Shown in pieces: positions 1-11,620 of a stretch of DNA of 64,000 bases. The stretch spans positions 14,427,395 to 14,491,394 of the forward strand of contig JACGWO010000004.1 of assembly GCA_034509735.1 (NCBI GenBank), read 5' to 3'. How positions within the stretch are numbered: the first letter of the stretch is position 1; each line of letters begins with the position of its first letter. Both the position numbers and the translations under genes were made by a program. This DNA comes from Sesamum alatum. Taxonomy: Eukaryota > Streptophyta > Magnoliopsida > Lamiales > Pedaliaceae. The notes beneath the pieces were generated by a model, which saw only the letters and a list, made by a program, of their open reading frames with translations, was not told the origin of the DNA and searched no databases.

Positions 1-1614
1 ACTTTAGTTTGATATCTTCTCTTTCTAAATAATGGTACCATCTTAATTGGACAAGTACTACAAATAAATTAATTAGTATTTATCTCAATGCTCGTTAAAT
101 AATCAGTCACACTATTATCCTTTCAACTAGCTAAGTATTACCAATATTTATCAATTTGAAAGCAGTTAACAACTAATCTTAATAAATTATTACCAATTTA
201 AAGTTATCATGTCAATTACAAAGATATACTAAATACGATATCCAGACTTTTTCTTTTTAGTAAACTGACCAGCAAAAGAAAGTAGATTAAAAAAAATTAG
301 CCAATAAAATTACAAGTGAGTTAAGTCCCCAATTTAATATTATATGTTTGACTAAAATTGATTAGTTAATTATTCACTAATTATTGAATGATATTTTAAT
401 ATTATTATCAACTTCAACAAGATTAAATTAGTTAACCCTTAAATCTAATATTAATTTCATATTATGGTGACCATCAATAATGTACATAAATATTCTATTA
501 CATTAATTAATACATTTAACTAACATTAATATTTCTGATTATTTAGTCAATTTAGTAGTTAGCTACGGCTAACCTTAATTATAATTGATTAACTAAGAAC
601 TCAAAACTAACACATAATTCAACATTTATGAAAAGTAATAAAACAAATAACATAATTAACTTAAATTAATATTTATAATAAAATGGATTAAAAATATAAA
701 CATTTCAATACATATATAATTAAATGGGTTAAAGATATTAACAGATTTAATTATTGTATGAAACTAAATTGAAGTAAGTTAATTCGATTAATTATTTATA
801 CTATACTTAACTAATCAGGTTAAATAAACCATTTTAATTAATTAGCTATAACCCAATAAATTAATTCTCTATTAAATATATACTAAGATTCAAGATAAGT
901 GTAGTTGATTAAGTGCAATTAATTAATATAAGTATACTCAGCAATCAAATTATGATTCATTTAGAATAGAATTAATCAATTAACTAAACTACTAAGGATT
1001 AACCAATTAACTAAAATAATTAAACAAATAACCATTCTAATTAGGGAAGAGAATACCTGTGTGTTACCATTTTTGTTGAAAAAAGAAAAAAAGAGAAAAG
1101 TACTATGTGTGATTGTGTACGTGTGTATGGCCGGCAATGCTTATAAAGCTTGCCTTTTATTTTTCTTTATTTTTTTAATTTATCTTTTATGCATGTGTAT
1201 GCATGTGGACACTTGCTAACGTTGAAGGTAAGCTTGGTGGCAGCACGCAATTTCCATCTTTCTTCTTTTTTTTTTTAATTAATTTGTACAATTTACAATT
1301 TAGTCCCTTAATTTTTAGACTTATTTTATTTAACCCCAAAAAAAATATGAAGTTTCAATTTAGTCCCTTAAATTTTTTTAATATATTTGAACTATACCCA
1401 ATAATTTATTCCCTACTCAATTTGAGATTTTCAATTCTTATCAATTAATTAATTAAGTATAATTATCTTCTTTACCTCAAATTAACTCAATCAAACTTCT
1501 CGGGAATAAATCTTAAACAAGAGATAGGTGAAAAATAAATAAATCTCATAAGTGATAATAAAATAATCCGTTAAGGATGATATATAATATTTATTATAGT
1601 AGATATGGGTGTTA
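1..1614. other. AT-rich intergenic DNA, no gene seen
   Basis: This stretch is strongly AT-rich, full of short TTAATTA-type words and homopolymers. I found no coding signature, RNA gene or clear terminal repeats. The short open frame at 1203-1448 is low-complexity Phe/Leu/Ile/Asn sequence typical of random AT-rich DNA. Confidence 0.6.
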
Positions 1615-1957
1615 CAACAGTGGATCTAGATTCATTTTCACGGTGTGATGTGGATCATTATTAGAGATATCCTACATTGGATACTAGCATGGACAATTCG
1701 GTGGAGAAAAGAAGACTACCCGTCTAACCGAATAGAAAATAAATCGGAAAGGTAAGATACGTGGTTATGTTTTTACATCCTTTTCAATTTGATCCTTAGA
1801 CACTATGCTACGCATGCTTTATTTATTATTTCTACATTTTATTAACATTGAACGCCCAAAAATATCAAAGGGAACACCCTTTTGATCCGGTTTAATACCG
1901 TTTAAATTTTTTATTTTACGCTTTCATCGCGTTCCTTGGTCGATCCACTTCCTTTCA
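1615..1957 (+). mobile_element. 3' fragment of an LTR (family LTR-A)
   Basis: The right half aligns by eye with the 3' end of the complete LTR at 2486-4463. Shared features are GAACGCCC, then a paired AAGGG/ACACCC motif, then TTTTATTTTACGCTTTCATCGCG, then GATCCAC and a final CTTTCA. The left part resembles the GTGTGGATCA segment of the copy at 45195-47420. The 5' half of the LTR is missing. Divergence from the other copies is high, so this is an old fragment. The left boundary is approximate; the right end follows from the terminal TTTCA shared with the complete copy. Confidence 0.55.
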
Positions 1958-2485
1958 CCATAAGAGAGAATCTACCAAGAAGCGGGCCTAGGACCAGGAG
2001 CCTCCACGAGCCCCTTACATGGTAGACAGGGCATCTCCAAGAAGGCACAACTAATGCATGGCTAGGAATCCCACACACTAGATAGACGGAAGCTTCAGCG
2101 CAACTAACTCATTGAGGAGGCGGGGGAGATCTACCGGGTTGATCACCCTTATCCTCAAGGGAAAGTCCTATCCACTATAGAGTACTTATCCGCACGGACC
2201 TATTCCACAAGAAGGGAGGATTCTGTAAAGATAGAGGGTAACCTTCTTCCCGAATCCAACTGAAGGAAGACTCCTAGGGGGTTGGGATATTGGTTCCACG
2301 GCTGCAAATAGATGTCCCTGACGAATGGAAGGCACACATGGAGTGCCTCCAATGAGGGCTCCTAGACATGTAGAAACACATTTTAGAAGTCCCCCACGAG
2401 GAACAGGAAGGCATCCCCTTTAGCAAAGAAGTCATGGCGGGCGAGCTTCAAGTCAATTGCTGAACACCCAATATGTCAGAGTATG

Positions 2486-4463
2486 TGTTAGAATAGGTGA
2501 CCATGTAAGCCAATCTTGGCAGGAATATGTAACCTATGTCTAGACAATTTTTTGGTATTTGATAAAACCATTTATGAATAAAGAAGTGAAAATTCATATG
2601 GCAGTACTTTGTTTACGTTCACTTATCTGCATTTACATTTCTGTTCACTACGCAAACAAAGCCCACGGACTGAGAAACGATTTCAGGGACTGGGACTAAG
2701 CTTGGAGGTAGGTCCATGAAATCAGTCTTACCGAATCAGTCCGGAAATCTCCAAGTCAAGGAATCCCGAAAATGGGTACCGGGATTCCCTTTGAGACTTG
2801 CACTAAGCATCTGCTGTCGTATTTCATCGACGGGTGACGAAGGTCGTCTAAGCAGTGTTAGTGGGTCAGCATGCTAGGAAGCAGCTGACTGAGGTGACTC
2901 ACGGGAACCGTCTTACGGAGGACCTTGAGTATGGTCAGCAAGGTATGACGTGTATTCCCGGTTCCAACGGTACAGGCCAAGTCCTTTGACTTGAGGAACT
3001 GCTGAGTTTACCTGTGCATCAGGTCTGTATCTTAGATATGGTGAGAGATTGCCAAAATACTCTTGAGTAGTCATAAGCCATGTCTAGTGCAGCTCGGGTG
3101 TACAAAGTGACAGTAGTTTCCAAGAAAGGATCTGTCTCCTGTCAAAAGGTATTGACAGTTGAGTCTCATGTATGCTCTGTGTCTTGTCCCTGAAATCTGT
3201 GGCCACAGTAACTGAATAGAAGGGAAAGGTTTCCCTTGCGGCGTTTAGTAAGGACAGACCGACACTTAGGTTCAAAATGGGTACCTGCATTTTCCGTGCC
3301 CTAGACCCTAAGTGATGAGACCGAAGATAGAAGGACAAGTGTACTGTTAGAGCCTAAATGTTCATCCCCGAATATTTCACCTAGTCTCTAGTGCCATGGA
3401 CCGTTGGTAGATGGCCACCCATGGTAACGGGCGGATTCTAGGAATCCGACCAAGTCTAGCTGAATGGTGAACCTAAAGAGTCACACACTATCCACACACA
3501 CTTAGTATTTAATTTGGAATTAAATATTGGAGTAAAGGAATGATTAAATTAGATTTAATCGGGTCCTATATTTTCTTGGAGAAATTAATTCCTTCTATTT
3601 GATAAAGGGAATTAAATTAATAAATAGGATTTATTAAAGGGTTGATTTAATGGGCTTAGAATAAATAATAATATTTATTTATTATATTATATTTATTCTT
3701 TTAGCCTTTTGAAATATTTAATGGGATTTAAATATTCCATTAAATTAAAATCAACGGTTGAGATGGAAAGGGGAGATGGAAGGCTAGGATTCGTTTGACT
3801 AGGACTTTGACTAGGTCAAAATCCTAGTCAAATTAGAAGTCTTAGACTTGGAGTTTAAAGAGGATTAAACTCCTCCTCTATATAAACATCTAGCTTCCAA
3901 CAATTGCAGGATGATGATTCTTGAAAACACACACAACACACACTCTCCCCTTCTCCTTACCTCTCATCCGCCCCTCTCTCTTTCTCCAACAAGAAAATAT
4001 TTTTCGTAGTTCTTTTGTTCTTGGAACATTAGAACTTAGATGAATCAATACCGTTAATTGATAACGTGTTGTTGATTTATCCACTCCAAAAATATACACT
4101 TGTTCGTTGCTAGCACGACGTGCAAGATACGTGGGTGGATCGTGTGTCACGATTTGGAGGGTCTCAAGAACGAGATCTCGGTGCAAAACGGGGAACAACG
4201 CGAGTAGCCGTTGAAGACGAAAACGACAACGGGTAGGTCTCGTTTTACTTTTTTCGTCCCTCTTTAATTTTCAAACTCTATGGCCTCCATGATTTCTTTA
4301 CATGCTTTATGATCATGAGATACACCGAACGCCCGGGGACCTCAAGGGCACACCCCTTGAGCGTGTTCTTTTAAATTAAAAGCATGCTTTAATTTTTGTA
4401 TGTTTATTTTTATCGCGCTTCCGCATTCGCGCAATTCCCGGGACGATCCACCGATTTCTTTCA
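2486..4463 (+). mobile_element. Solo LTR, 1978 bp, family LTR-A
   Basis: It begins TGTTAGAATAGGTGACC and ends GATTTCTTTCA, the TG...CA pattern of an LTR. A perfect 5-bp target duplication, GTATG, lies at 2481-2485 and 4464-4468. It interrupts a gag coding frame that resumes exactly after the duplication. No internal retrotransposon sequence lies between the duplicated sites, so this is a solo LTR left by LTR-LTR recombination. It contains a TATA box and the GAACGCCCGGGG...CACCCC and CGCGCTTCCGC motifs seen in the other LTR-A copies. Ty1/copia membership is likely from the TTTTATCGCGCTTCCGC-type 3' end, but no coding region proves it. Confidence 0.9.
3879..3886 (+). promoter_or_regulatory. TATA box of the LTR-A solo LTR
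   Basis: TATATAAA follows a pyrimidine-rich stretch (CTCCTCCTC) in the second half of the LTR. Transcription would begin about 30 bp downstream, which would place the U3/R border near 3915. Activity is unknown. Confidence 0.5.
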
Positions 4464-5495
4464 GTATGATGGGCCTAAGGACCCCAAAGAACACTTGTCC
4501 TGCTTCAAGAATGTCGCTCTCCTCCAGCGTTACACAGATGGAGTCAAGGGTCGGGTGTTCGTCACCATGTTTACCTGGGCGGCCCAATAATGGTTCAACC
4601 AATTGCCCACGAGTTCAATCAGGTTGTTCAAGGAGTTCCGCACCTTGTTTCTCCATCAGTTTGCCAGCAGCAAGCGACACCAGAAGACAACCATTAACCT
4701 ATTCTTGGTTCAACAGAAGGAGATGGAATCATTGAGGGAATACCTCCGACAATTCAATACCACTGCTCTTGCCACTTTCGAGGTACTAGTCAGTGCCTTC
4801 GCGCAAGGTATCCAAGACAAGGACTTCTTTGAGTCCCTCGCAAAGAAGCCTACTCCTGATTTCAACAATCTTCTAGCTCGGGTAGAGAAGACATCAACAT
4901 AAAAGAGGCCTGAGCTTTTAAGAAAGAAGGCCTAAAATAGACGCATAAGGTCTAAAGTAACAAGGATAATCTAAGAAGCCTCGTGATAAGAAAACTCCTT
5001 TTTTAGAGGGGTTATGCCTCATACACCCCCCTCAGCGCCTACATCACCCAGCATTGATGTTGGTGGAAGGTAAGGGGCTGGCAGCATGGCCTAGGAGGGC
5101 CAAAGAAGGTCCTACTAGGGCTTGCTCCAAGAAATATTATCATTTCCATAACGAATATGGACACCTCACGGAGGAGTGCTGGCACTTGATGAACAAGTAG
5201 AGAGCTCATCCAAAATGGGCACCTCCAAGAGTTCGTCTGCCGGGAGAAGATGAAAGGTACTTGCCCTTACAAAAAACGTGACGCCCCGAAGGGAAGGACA
5301 ATTGAGGATTCCAACCCTGAGGCGTCGCAAGAAGAGGCAACTAGACCCGCAGGGCGACGCTTGGAGGAGACGAATGCCCCCTACAGGGGGAGCCATTCTG
5401 ATTATCGCAGGAAGTCCCAGAGACTCCCACAAGACCTGAAAGGATCAAATAGGGGAAACAGAAGGGGACCCAATAACCGAAGCCCTAGAAGTACT

Positions 5496-5769
5496 CAATG
5501 CCTTTTATTGAGGGTTCTCGACTTGGAACATTTCAAACTAACCATTGAAAGTTGGTTTCATAGTCGCGAACAGATGAACGACACAACTTCATTATTTTGT
5601 GTGGTTTGTAGGCTTTGTCCATACAATAATAATGTAAATAAATAAATGACAAATATGGCTAATGAATAATCTTTTATTCATAATATTCAACTTTACATTC
5701 AAAAAAGATTGTAGAAAATAGATTACAACAACCAAACTAATTGGTTTTCTGATCACCTATTCTAATAGG
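5496..5769 (-). mobile_element. Truncated LTR-A fragment (5' part of the LTR, inverted)
   Basis: Read on the - strand this matches the first ~270 bp of LTR-A. On the + strand it shows GTTCTCGACTTGGAACATTTC, GTTGGTTTCAT, GGCTTTGTCC, an ATTCATAATATT stretch, and the terminal TTGGTTTTCTGATCACC TATTCTAATA. The same order occurs at 43280-43566 and 47130-47420. The rest of the LTR is missing. It lies between the gag remnant on the left and the Ty1/copia remnant on the right. Confidence 0.7.
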
Positions 5770-5774
5770 AGTCT

Positions 5775-6500
5775 CGGGAGCATCAACCTTAGATCTCAAA
5801 TATGGTGGTGAATCTATGAATATGAAGCTTCTAACCTTGGGATCCTATAGGTATGACTTTGATTCCTGCTTCTCTAAATGGAAACAATTGGTTGTCATGG
5901 AGTATATTGATGCGTATAGCAGTTGAAGCCAAGAATAAACTAAGTTTCATTAATGGAACTTGTGTGAAGCCTACAGAAGGATTAAGGATTACATGAAATG
6001 GAAAATAATTGATTGCATAGTATTTTGGATATATATTGAACACAATGTCCAAGGAGATAGCTGACGCATTTATATACGCTACTTCAGCGAAATCTCCATA
6101 ATTAGAACTTGAAGCTCGTTACAATGAGTGTAACAGCCCACTGATGTATCATATGTAAAGAGAGATTACTTTGATGTCACAAGAAAACCTCGGATAGTCA
6201 CATACTACACAAAGATCAAAAGGTTGTGGATGAGCTGGTATGTTTTGTGCCACCACCAATATGCACCTGGAGATTGTGCCCTTGTGGTTGTAACAAGCAA
6301 GTTCAGATCTAAATGATGCAAATCAAATAAGTTCCTGATGGGACTGAATGAGTCATTTGATCATGTGTGGAATCAAATATTTGTGATGGATCCGCTTCTT
6401 AATGTGAACAAGGCGTACTCAATAGTTTTAAGAGTGGAAAAGCAAAGACAAGTACACTTGGGTTTGCATAAACTAGAGAGAATTCAACTATGCATGCTAG
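5775..6500 (+). pseudogene. gag: Ty1/copia gag remnant
   Basis: Read across several stops and frame changes, the sequence gives a copia-type gag (UBN2/Retrotran_gag family). Matching pieces are NGNNWLSWS near 5875, AKNKLSFINGTCVKP near 5930, ILNTMSKEIADAF near 6030, and a LELEARYNECN block near 6110. It ends with the segment that normally precedes the zinc knuckle. At least ten stops or shifts are present, so no product is expected. It continues directly into the zinc-knuckle and protease region, which shows it belongs to the same element. Confidence 0.7.
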
Positions 6501-6536
6501 AATTTTGATTAGAAAAGGAATATAAGTTCTAAGAAC

Positions 6537-7120
6537 TTTACTATGAAGAAAGGACATATGGATAAGAAACAACTATTTTGTGAAGACTATGACAAACTAG
6601 GCCATACAAAGGAAACATGTTTTAAGATCCACGGATTTTCATATTGGTATGAGGATCTTAATAAACAAAGGAAGAAGGCTAGAAATGAAGGTAGGGTTAT
6701 TCTATGGCTAACTCTAGGCATCAAAGAAATGCTGAAAAGGTTAATACATCAGGTGGTGGATTCAAATCTGAATTAATAAAAGTATTGAAGATCATGCAAA
6801 ACAAGATGGTTGCAAATCTAGTTAAGGTGCACTTTGCACAAATTGATCAAATGGCAGGTACGAACCCAAGGTGTTCTAGTCTTAGCAAGCTTAATCCTAA
6901 TTCATGGATTTTAAATACTGGAGCTACTAGTCACATGTGTGGTGATGCCAAACTTTTGAATTCAAAAACTGAACTTAAGCCTGCAACCATCATCCACTTA
7001 CCCGATAGTGGCATGACCAAAGTCACTAAGTCTGGAACTGTGAAGCTCTCACATACACTTACTCTTACAAAAGTCTGTTCCATTCCTAGCTTCTGTCACA
7101 GCCTTCTATTTGTCCCATAA
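6537..7120 (+). pseudogene. Ty1/copia zinc knuckle and protease remnant
   Basis: The first part encodes a nucleocapsid-type knuckle, CEDYDKLGHTKETCFKIHG, in which the second Cys of the usual CX2CX4HX4C pattern is Tyr. The second part encodes the aspartic protease region: WILNTGATSHMCGD has Asn where the family normally has Asp before TGA. This is followed by a block ending in SFCHSLLFVP, the usual end of the copia protease. The first catalytic position is lost and the frames are discontinuous, so this is non-functional. Confidence 0.8.
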
Positions 7121-7362
7121 CTCTGCAAATTATTGAATGTTAGCTTCATTTTTTTTACTCGTTTTTCATATTGCATGACCTGAAGACTAAGGAAGTAATG
7201 GTAATCAACAGACAAATAGGAAAGCTCTATTCATGGACCACAACTCTTTTTCTCCAGCTTCACATCTATAGAGTTTTAGAAATTGAGCCAGTATGTCTTT
7301 ATTTTAATTTGAATTGTTATGCTCTATGGAACTAAAGACTAGGCCATACGTCCTCCAATGTA

Positions 7363-8180
7363 TTGAAGCATATATTTGTACTCAAACTTAAAGATTGCAA
7401 GAATACTCATGTTTGTTCTATCTGTCCTTTGGCTATACAATCAAGATCATCATTTCCTTTGAGCCAATCTCATAAAGATAAACCATTTGATTTGATGCAT
7501 GTGGATAAATGGGAACCTTACGAACAACCCTCCTTGTCAGGGTGTCACTATGACCTTACGATAGTAGATGACTACTCTGGAGCTACTCGGACCTTCCTTA
7601 TGCACCATACATCACAAACCACACAAATTCTAACCTCCTTCCATACATTGATTCTCACCCGACGTGATGTCAAAATTAAGTCCACATGAACTGAAAATGG
7701 TTCAAAGTTTTTTAGCACACATTGTCAGAAATTATTCAACAAACATAGTATTATTCATCAAATATGTCTATACACCACAACAAAATGTAGTAGAAAGAAA
7801 ACATAAACACTTGTTACAAATAGCTAGAGCTTTAATGTTTGAATCCCATTCGCTTAGATGTTTTTGGGCTAATTCTATCCTTGCAGCCAGCCATATCATC
7901 AATCGATTGCCTACTTTTATGTTGAATTGGAAGTCCCCACATGAACAATAGTATAGCAGGGTTCCTACTTATAAAAATCTGAGGACATTTGGATGCTTAT
8001 GTTTTGCCTCCAATGTTAAACCTCATAGATCAAAATCTGATCAACGAGATTTCAAGTGTATATTCATAGGATGTCCAAGGACAAAAGGCCTATAAACTCT
8101 AAGACATTGAAAATAAATCTATACGTGTTTTCGGGAATGTCATTTTTCATGAGAAATATTTCTGTACAAAGATCATCCTA
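7363..8180 (+). pseudogene. Ty1/copia integrase remnant
   Basis: The frame at 7363 matches the end of the GAG-pre-integrase and start of the integrase core: CSICPLAIQSRSSFP, then the DLMHVDKWEP..., LTIVDDYSGATRTFLMHH blocks. The next frame carries YTPQQNVVERKHKHLLQIAR, the catalytic-Glu segment of the DDE core, and ANSILAASHIINRLP. From about 7975 the LRTFGCLCFASN...KCIFIGCP segment typical of the copia integrase C-terminus follows. Stops at 7687 and 7949 and several shifts break it. Confidence 0.85.
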
Positions 8181-8459
8181 AAACACCATATCCATGTCCC
8201 CTGCCTTTGCCTCTAGATATACTTGAGCCGGACACCACTATCATTGTTGGATCTAATTCTCCCTCAGCCTCGTACATCTCTTCCAACATATGGTTTTATC
8301 CCTCTACCTACTGATCATGACACACTTTCTCAAGCTCCCTTGAGAAAGTCCTAAGGAAGATACACAAACCATGTTGGCTTGATGACTTCATACGTCATTC
8401 TTCATTTGATCATACCATATCTCTTTCCTATCTTACACAATCACACACTGGGTTTGGGG

Positions 8460-8912
8460 CTCCTTTATCTACAGTGCAAGAACTTAGGAATTATGCTCAA
8501 GCAAAAGACTATGTTGAGTGGTGACAAGCAATGAAACAAGAGTTGAATGCTCCATAGAGAAATGAGACATAGAGTCACTAAATTGCCTGATGAGAAGAAA
8601 GCTACTGGTTGTAAGTGGGTGTATAAGGTGAAACTCAAAACTTGATGGCTCTGTGGACAAATACATAGCTGGACTAGTTGCTAAGGAACATAACCAGCTA
8701 GAAGGGATTGACTACAATGAAAGTTTTTTTCCTGTGGCAAAGGCAGTTACTGTACGGGTTTTTCTAACTGTCTCTTTAGGATATAGCTGGCCCATTCATC
8801 ATATTGATATCAATAATACTCTTTTGTACGGTTATGTAGATGAAGATATGTGTGTGTGTGTGCGCGCGCGTGCGCTCCTAATGGTACATTGTGGGGTCTG
8901 GGCGAGTTTGCA
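8460..8912 (+). pseudogene. Ty1/copia reverse transcriptase, N-terminal part
   Basis: The sequence shows the copia RT start (EWQAMKQEL-like, then GCKWVYKVK near 8610). After a frame change comes KEHNQLEGIDYNESFFPVAK and HHIDINNTLLYGYVDEDM (8690-8850). A (TG)n(CG)n run at 8847-8870 has replaced coding sequence just after the YVDEDM block. The frame then reaches GEFANS, where the hAT-like element at 8921 is inserted. The rest of RT resumes at 10436. Confidence 0.85.
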
Positions 8913-9239
8913 AACTCAAGCGATGTTTCGAAAACCGGACCGGAGATCGAACTTGATAAATTACTGGGTCACTGGTTCGACCGGTTGAATCAGATAAAAA
9001 AATTGGTTAGCCCAGATTATAGTATATATACACGTATATATAGCATATATTATTACATTATATATAGACTTCAAATAAATATACAATCTAATAAATTTCT
9101 CAACAATAGTTTAATAAGAAATACACAAACTCAATATAATTCAAGACATTTATAATAATTTATGAATTCACAAATTTATTCCATAATTTATATAATTTTT
9201 TACAATAATTTATAACTTACATATAATTTTCCATAACTA

Positions 9240-9430
9240 TAGCATTCTCTCACTCTCTCCTTCCCTCTTTAGTCTCTATTTATTTTCTCTATTTCTCCCT
9301 CTCTTCTCTCTCTTTTTCTACCACTAAACCCTATCTTCTAGAATTTTCTCACCCTCCTCTCCCTTGTATTCTCTCTCTATCGTTCTCTCTCTCCTTCTCC
9401 CTCCTCTCTCTCTCTCTCTCTCTCTCTACA
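9240..9430. repeat. Pyrimidine-rich (CT)n microsatellite tract
   Basis: Interrupted CTCTCT/CCCT runs, with a clean (TC)n stretch at 9407-9427, inside the hAT-type element. A purine-rich region follows near 9510-9630. Confidence 0.8.
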
Positions 9431-9730
9431 TCTTCTACCTTTCTCCATAGCTAAAACCCATAATTTAAAAACTATCAATTTGTTTCAAATATCATATTTA
9501 TAGCATATCCATAGAGAAGAAGAAATGGGAAAATCATATACTTTTTTTTTAAGTTGAAACTTGAGATTTGAGAAGAAGAATTTGGAAGATGAAGGTTCAA
9601 ATTTGGAGTATTGAATTTGGAGAAGGATTTACTCCATTTCCCCCTTCTTCATCTTTACGTTTTTCAGAGGTTTTATTTGGGGTTGGGGGGGGGGGGGGTA
9701 AAAATCAATTTTGACCCAGGTTGGCCGGTT

Positions 9731-10287
9731 CTCACGGGGCGCCTTCCGCAATGCGGGGAAAGGGGCACCGTGTGGCTAGTAGTCCACAGCCAACGACTAC
9801 GTCCGCCAACCGAACAGCAACACCAACCAAATTCCCACCGACGCCTCGCACAGGCCGTCGACAAGAACAACACAGTTTCCAACAATCAACAATATAATGC
9901 AGCGGAATCAGTAAATCAACACGTCGTGCAGTAAATGCGTTTTATATTGATAGCATAAATACTGAAGATTACAGCAAGCTAGCCATGGGGATCGCCGTGA
10001 GGGGGATACTAGCAATGCACACTGAGCTTCGAGTGGTCATTCCCCCCTATAATAGGCTTAAAAAGAAATTTCCTATCGACAAAACTAGACACTAGAAAAG
10101 CTGAAAATTGCATCTCATGGGGCATAAAAGGGCCACATGAGCAAAAGTAAATATTACAGTAAAGACTCACGCCTAAGACTCTAATAACCTGCGGAGGCCT
10201 AGTGCCTGTCGGCGGAAGTGTTGGTCGGCCGGATGGAACATGGCCGAAATTGGGTCAAGGGGGCCGAGAGTGCGGGCGGCCCTTGAC
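9731..10287 (-). mobile_element. LTR-like insertion within the hAT element
   Basis: This GC-richer block breaks the hAT element. On both sides lies the near-identical direct repeat ACCCAGGTTGGCCGGTT (9715-9731) / ACCCAGGTTGGCTGGTT (10287-10303). Read on the - strand it starts TGTCAAGGGCC and contains a CCTATTATAGGGGGG box. An ATCAATATAAAACGC stretch follows, an order like promoter then polyadenylation region in an LTR. The CCCCC-YTATAAYAGGCTTAAAAA motif recurs at 33392-33415, so both may come from one retroelement family. The termini are not clean, so class and limits are tentative. Confidence 0.4.
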
Positions 10288-10435
10288 ACCCAGGTTGGCT
10301 GGTTTTGACCGATTGGCACCGGGTTTGACCGAGGCAGTTTTTACCACATGAACCAGACGGGATACATGGCCGGTTTTTCAGTCGGAGCGGTCGAACCGAC
10401 CGGTCCGGTCCAATTCTAAAAACACTGAACTCAAG

Positions 10436-11620
10436 AGGTCATTGTCTAGACTTAAACAAGCATCAATATAATGGAACCAAGAATTTACAAGTAAGCTGCT
10501 TCTTTTTTGTTTCACTCAGTTTCAACATGATCATTGTTTGTTTATTAAAAATAGTCCTTTAGGATTGCTCATCTTACTAGTGTATGTTGATGATGTGTTG
10601 ATCACTGACCCTTTCAAATCACTTATCACTGAAGTCAAGAGTTACGTTGATACACTTTTCACAATTAAGGATCTTAGATAGGCAAAATACTTTCTTGGTT
10701 TGGAGATTGCAAGGTCTACTGCAGGCACTTCAGTCACACAACACAAATACATTTGAGACATTATTCATGATTTAGGTCTCTCACAGGCTAAAGCAAGTAC
10801 ACCTCTTCCTTTGGGTGTGAAACTCACTTCCAATGTTGGTCCAGTTCTCACCGATCCTGAGCCTTACAGAAGATTAGTAGGTCTCTTCTGTATTTATGTT
10901 TCCCACGCCTGATGGTTCTCATTATGCACAACAGTTGAGTCAGTTTGTTCATAAGTTGTGCCAACAACATATGGATGCAACTTTGCATATTACTCAATAT
11001 TTGAAAGGTTGCAAAAGGTCTCTTCCTTCCCTTTTGATAATCCTTTTGATCTTAAGGCGTATTGTGATGCTGATCGGACTAGATGCATTAATTCGAGGTG
11101 TTCACTGAGTGAATTTTTTGTTTTGGGGTCTGCTTTGATATCTTGGAAGACAAAGAAGCAGACAACTGTCTCCAGATCCTCATCAAAGTGTGAGCATAGA
11201 AGCTTGGGTGCAACAATATGTGAGCTTCAATTGATTTCCTAGTTATTGAAGGATCTACGTGTTTCAGCTCACACTACCATTCCACTCTATTGTGACAACC
11301 AGGTTGCCATACACATTGTTGCCAATCCCGTATGCCATGTATGGACTAAGCATCTAGAGATTGATCGTCACTTCATTCGAAGTAAAAACAAAAAGAAAAA
11401 ACAAAAATAAAAAAAGGCTTTGTTGTTCCTCCTCACATATTTGGCAAGATACAACTTGCAGATATGTTCACCAAACCACTCTCTAGTTGCTTCTTTGTTG
11501 TCCAAATTGGGCCTCGTCACTTTTTCTCCAAGTCCAACTTGCACGGGGCTGATGAGCATAGCAACAGCTCCAGTAGCTCGAGCAGCACATCTTCATCTTT
11601 TCCTTCATGTGAAGATAACC
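10436..11620 (+). pseudogene. Ty1/copia reverse transcriptase C-terminal part and RNase H
   Basis: After the hAT insertion the RT continues. LLILLVYVDDVLIT (10567-10608) holds the YVDD catalytic motif, then TIKDLR, AKYFLGLEIARS and DPEPYRRLVG. RNase H follows: AYCDAD near 11056, then a GSALISWKTKKQTTVSRSSS block near 11127. PLYCDNQVAIHIVANP near 11282, TKHLEIDRHFIR and QLADMFTKPL near 11450 are the usual end of copia pol. A serine-rich low-complexity end runs to about 11620. In-frame stops (near 10678, 10754, 11240) and shifts make it non-functional. Confidence 0.88.

Larger units (their letters stand above)
1958..5495 (+). pseudogene. gag: Ty3/gypsy (Tat-like) gag remnant, split by a solo LTR
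   Basis: Gag forms the particle of an LTR retrotransposon. Coding similarity lies in 2330-2485 and resumes at 4464. The sequence matches what I know of Tat/Retand-type gag: an EYDGPKDPKEHLSCF-type start of the core, then a block running to about 4600, then FRTLFLHQFASSKRHQKTTI and EYLRQFNTTALATFE to about 4900. A CxFH..GH....C knuckle-like motif (YYHFHNEYGHLTEECWHL) lies near 5130-5190. There are several stops and frame changes, for example near 4590 and from 4905 on, so it is dead. The core is interrupted by the solo LTR at 2486-4463, and the frame reads across the two sides. Protease and reverse transcriptase of this element are absent. A related gag lies inverted at about 36.8-37.5 kb. Confidence 0.75.
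8921..10427. mobile_element. hAT-type non-autonomous transposon, 1507 bp, in copia RT
   Basis: A perfect 8-bp target duplication AACTCAAG flanks it at 8913-8920 and 10428-10435; 8 bp is characteristic of hAT. The ends are inverted repeats: the left starts CGATGTTTCGAAAACCGGAC and the right, reverse-complemented, starts CAGTGTTTTTAGAATTGG. Both continue with GGACCGG and GGTTCGACCG motifs. Removing the element and one duplication rejoins the copia RT frame, which confirms the boundaries. No transposase is encoded. The interior is AT-rich with a pyrimidine tract (9240-9430) and carries a separate insertion at about 9731-10287. Confidence 0.88.
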
